Below are positions 62,201 through 64,000 of a stretch of 64,000 nt of DNA, piece after piece. Every line of letters begins with the position of its first letter. Within the stretch, counting starts at the first letter, position 1. This DNA comes from an uncultured Eubacteriales bacterium (GTDB taxonomy: Bacteria; Bacillota; Clostridia; UBA1381; UMGS1253). The notes under the pieces are model-generated. The model saw only the letters and a program-made list of their open reading frames with translations, ran no database searches and was not told the origin of the DNA. The stretch lies in assembly GCA_902492065.1 (NCBI GenBank), contig CABUKE010000007.1:42086-106085 (forward strand), written 5' to 3'. Position numbers and translations under genes: made by a program.

Positions 62201-64000
62201 GGTTGGAAACAGCAGGGTTGCCAATGCGAAGTTTGCAGCGGACAAGTGGCTCAGCTATGTGCTGGTGGTTAAGCCGGGTTCCGGCAAGTACAGCGTAACA
62301 GGCTATTTCTTTGGCGAGGGCATTATGGACGCGGACGGCGGGCCGGTAGAGGACGGTTACATAGTTGTAACACAGGACAGCGCATCCAATTCGCTGACGG
62401 ATATGTCAAAGCTCGACTGCCGCATTTTGGTGCGCGGCATGGTTGCTATGGGCGATTCAAACGCAGTATATGTCGACGATATCCGCATCTACAGCCCGGG
62501 TTTGTTCAAGCTTTCGATGGATAATACGGAAGGTGTCGACACGACGGAAGGTATTGAGATAAAAGCAAACCACGATATTGCTGTTGACACAATTACGCCG
62601 GAAAATGTAATCGTAAAGGCGGAAAATGAGGATACAGTTAAGGTTTCAGATGTTGAAATTACGGGGCCGAAGAGTTTCCGTGTCAAGTTTGATGCACTTC
62701 CGGCAAACGGCAGCTACACGCTGTCGCTGGCAGATGCAGCGACCGACGCGGCGGGTCAGAAGCTTAGCGCGCCGCTGACTTTCTCTATACAAAATACCGA
62801 CTACGATGAGATTACGGCTCTGGAGATCAACACACCGGACAATCTTGAGCAGACGTATGACAACATGCAGGCAGTTACGTTCAACGTAACGACAACGCCG
62901 GCAGAAAACGTATACACAAAGGGCATTGAATGGTATGTAAACGATGTTAAGCAGGATGCGACCGGATTGACATTCACATATACGCCGGTTGACGACGGTA
63001 TGTCCTACAACGTCTATGCAAAAGTTGCGGGAACGGAAATCAAGACGGAAACGAGAACAATTACAGTAACGCAGCACCCGATCGTACCGATTACGGCGCT
63101 TGCACTCGACATGCCGGCAAACATCAACCAGACAGTCGGCAATGTTACAGCGGTAACGTTTACGGCTTCTACGACGCCGGACGACAACGTGGATGTAAGT
63201 ACGATCGAGTGGTATCTCGATGGAACAAAACAGGATCAGACCGGCGCGACCTTTACCTTTACACCGGCCGATGAAGTGAAGTCGTATACGGTTTACGCAA
63301 AGGTTACGGATAGCGACGTCATCAGCGATACGAAGACGGTCAATGTAACCGAGAATATTCCGCAGGACGACGTGCTGTATCTGGACGAGTGGGTGGATCC
63401 GGGCCAGTATAAGGTCGGCGATAAAGTTGGAACCGGCGGCGTAGGTGCAAAACAGTTTACCATGGCGAGTGGTTCTGTAATTGTTGACCCGAAGAACGAG
63501 AATAATTTAGCGATGAATATAAAAGGAAAATTTGCACAGTATAGGTGCGATTTCCCGAAGGAAGGCGATGAGGTCTATCTTTCTGGCGACTGTATGATTC
63601 AGGATCTTACGGCAGCCTTTGATATTTCGATTCGTAGCAGCGCAGTAAAAACATTCTTTAAAATTGGCAAGTCTGGAGATGCTGTCAGGGTTTCGTTAAT
63701 AGGAAAGGTGATAAATGATTTTGCTATAGAAGAGGGCGAATGGGTACATTTTACGATTAGACTCAAAGTCAATCGTGATGACCCGGCAAAAAGTACGATT
63801 AAGTTGTATCTGACCGGTGGGGAAGACGGCCATAATTACTACGAAAGCGAGGAGCAGACGTATGATTTGACCGGAGGTATTGAAAACAACCCCTATGTAA
63901 TGTATAGAGGCCCTGGAGATTATTCGGCTCTATCGGATGAGCAATTGCCGCTCATCGACAACATGAAAGTCTACACGACGACGGACTTCCTCCTCAGCAT
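59247..64000 (+). CDS. Giant secreted protein with NodB polysaccharide deacetylase domain (3' end beyond window)
   Basis: The frame is open from ATG 59247 (GGGAGGA site at 59234-59240) to the window end, at least 1584 residues. Signal peptide AKKCLAMFLCIAMVLSLVTLPTAFA. A jelly-roll-like domain (~28-250) is followed by a cadherin-like beta-sandwich (LSSLSYNGTPVDGFDPSKTTYNI ~271-293), then a NodB-type deacetylase with ISDDG (~368-372) and NHSWTHP (~421-427), the expected Asp and His-x3-His metal sites. More cadherin-like repeats (GITVNGKAISNF..), a second jelly-roll (~870-1085), Ig-like repeats (two near-copies EWYVNDVKQDATGLTFTYTP and EWYLDGTKQDQTGATFTFTP), and the start of a third jelly-roll follow. 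It probably deacetylates a polysaccharide on or near the cell surface. Confidence 0.85.
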   Translation, partial: MAKKCLAMFLCIAMVLSLVTLPTAFAAEGDLFSDDFENRGEVGTKIPEGGGTNWDANYGPVVVGVDPLNPDNKVAEYAASEGQQYPPMHKKVAMAVGTTTLFSGRVMLHPTENAVPNFYLELRKASDGGVRQTIFGISTNAITLLTSKESNGSAVADKWISYAAYITPAGSGENSKILIVLTSEDGTGLKNKDGELTSSITLETEVNLDNMDIGGEGEQGKQHAGNMVHNSNVPYYAEDNSARIYLDDVRIYNTASLSTDATLSSLSYNGTPVDGFDPSKTTYNIRVEDGVDSVAVTAQATDPNAEIVSISPAQLTEFPGSVSVTVKAEAGTTQIYTVYFSKKLSGDTMEASIMSTKGNAGAIATIISDDGVIDSGRILDELTQKYEIPLTCAGIIRSSFIGGNLAKWQEIESRGWIEVINHSWTHPNRMSDDPQYKDALCVGTDIKCNSEEGLKMELVDSKEYFEQNFETDAISFAAPNNSMSTRGYEIMKEQGYYSARLGSRGFNNIPPEDGTKGGQWMNLYMQGIGDGGNNTATRDGWVETAIEKGQWLVEMWHNVSENGTGGYQPISRAAAEEHISHMVERRDAGELWIAGFVEATKYLREYQVSSVSAAKTADGKVQAEVTYPSGALPSEIFDYPLTVKVEVPEEWGAVSITQNGAASTATTFTEGNVNYVYADIVPNQGAAVLEDAGASNLLSDIKLNGVSMSDFNPAQNTYEIEKQTSELPVEITAVALNSKVNVEISQATVTEVPTTVTITLSGDSIDTNVYTLNFIYARSTNNLLSGITVNGKAISNFAAEETAYSVTTEGVEESATVVATAADAKATVSYSPSATIALPGQVKITVTAENESTKTYTVDIKSRGDDVEYLFDSYDTYTENKQITTGKWNGFNFSADTTTYGVLAVKDPTDDSNMVGKMFNTGASGQNQQMNKQLGATTTEPVIISGRIMIPADTVGSGSYMDVLVRGEGINLTTIANFKDDSSIMVGNSRVANAKFAADKWLSYVLVVKPGSGKYSVTGYFFGEGIMDADGGPVEDGYIVVTQDSASNSLTDMSKLDCRILVRGMVAMGDSNAVYVDDIRIYSPGLFKLSMDNTEGVDTTEGIEIKANHDIAVDTITPENVIVKAENEDTVKVSDVEITGPKSFRVKFDALPANGSYTLSLADAATDAAGQKLSAPLTFSIQNTDYDEITALEINTPDNLEQTYDNMQAVTFNVTTTPAENVYTKGIEWYVNDVKQDATGLTFTYTPVDDGMSYNVYAKVAGTEIKTETRTITVTQHPIVPITALALDMPANINQTVGNVTAVTFTASTTPDDNVDVSTIEWYLDGTKQDQTGATFTFTPADEVKSYTVYAKVTDSDVISDTKTVNVTENIPQDDVLYLDEWVDPGQYKVGDKVGTGGVGAKQFTMASGSVIVDPKNENNLAMNIKGKFAQYRCDFPKEGDEVYLSGDCMIQDLTAAFDISIRSSAVKTFFKIGKSGDAVRVSLIGKVINDFAIEEGEWVHFTIRLKVNRDDPAKSTIKLYLTGGEDGHNYYESEEQTYDLTGGIENNPYVMYRGPGDYSALSDEQLPLIDNMKVYTTTDFLLS

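Noticed and set aside
1..64000. CRISPR arrays, rRNA genes, prophage structural genes
   Set aside because: No regularly spaced repeats, rRNA-like sequence or phage morphogenesis genes were seen anywhere in the window.

Overview
The window looks like the chromosome of a Gram-positive anaerobe of the class Clostridia. Shine-Dalgarno sites of the AGGAG type are strong and TTGACA/TATAAT promoters are frequent. HPr carries the regulatory Ser46. The genome encodes the Gram-positive cell-wall enzymes MurT-GatD and tRNA genes with an encoded CCA. The backbone has a middling GC content. A long AT-rich stretch from about 12 to 27.7 kb stands out as foreign.

Layout: (1) 1-8.1 kb: the end of an ABC exporter, then an operon of a secreted heparinase II/III-like lyase, an ADP-ribosylglycohydrolase-family protein, a ribokinase-family kinase and a GNAT acetyltransferase. 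(2) 8.1-12.9 kb: a Nudix-MutY fusion, tRNA-Ala(CGC), tRNA-Pro(CGG), HPr, tgt and a HEPN-domain gene. (3) 12.98-27.77 kb: an integrative mobilizable element inserted into the 3' end of guaA. One end carries the tyrosine integrase, a small HTH protein, an XRE regulator, MobC-like, RepA-like, MobV and TnpV genes. The other end carries a six-gene, one-direction defence cassette: AbiEi, AbiEii, a BcgI-like nuclease-methylase, its specificity subunit, an OLD-family ATPase/TOPRIM nuclease and a UvrD-like helicase. (4) 27.75-36.8 kb: the housekeeping genes guaA, purB and pyrG leftwards, and murT-gatD-hisH-hisF-small membrane protein rightwards. (5) 36.9-51 kb: nucleoside hydrolase, FAD oxidoreductase, PocR/AraC regulator, metY, a large secreted SGNH esterase-like protein, a CofE-like ligase, a Gfo/Idh oxidoreductase, a frameshifted methyltransferase and tex. 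(6) 51-64 kb: three large secreted proteins that look like an extracellular glycan-processing set (two with a copper-amine-oxidase-N stalk domain, one with a NodB deacetylase domain cut by the window end).

Two themes dominate. One is extracellular polysaccharide breakdown by large secreted multidomain proteins. The other is the defence-loaded mobile element. Its boundaries can be read directly: a guaA-end-like 12-mer at 12978-12989 is followed on the minus strand by a strong hairpin at 12920-12960, which looks like the displaced original guaA terminator, and a near-identical 20-bp sequence lies about 90-110 bp inside each end. The most promising candidate for an undescribed system is the tightly packed cassette joining a type IIB-like restriction-modification pair with an OLD nuclease and UvrD helicase.
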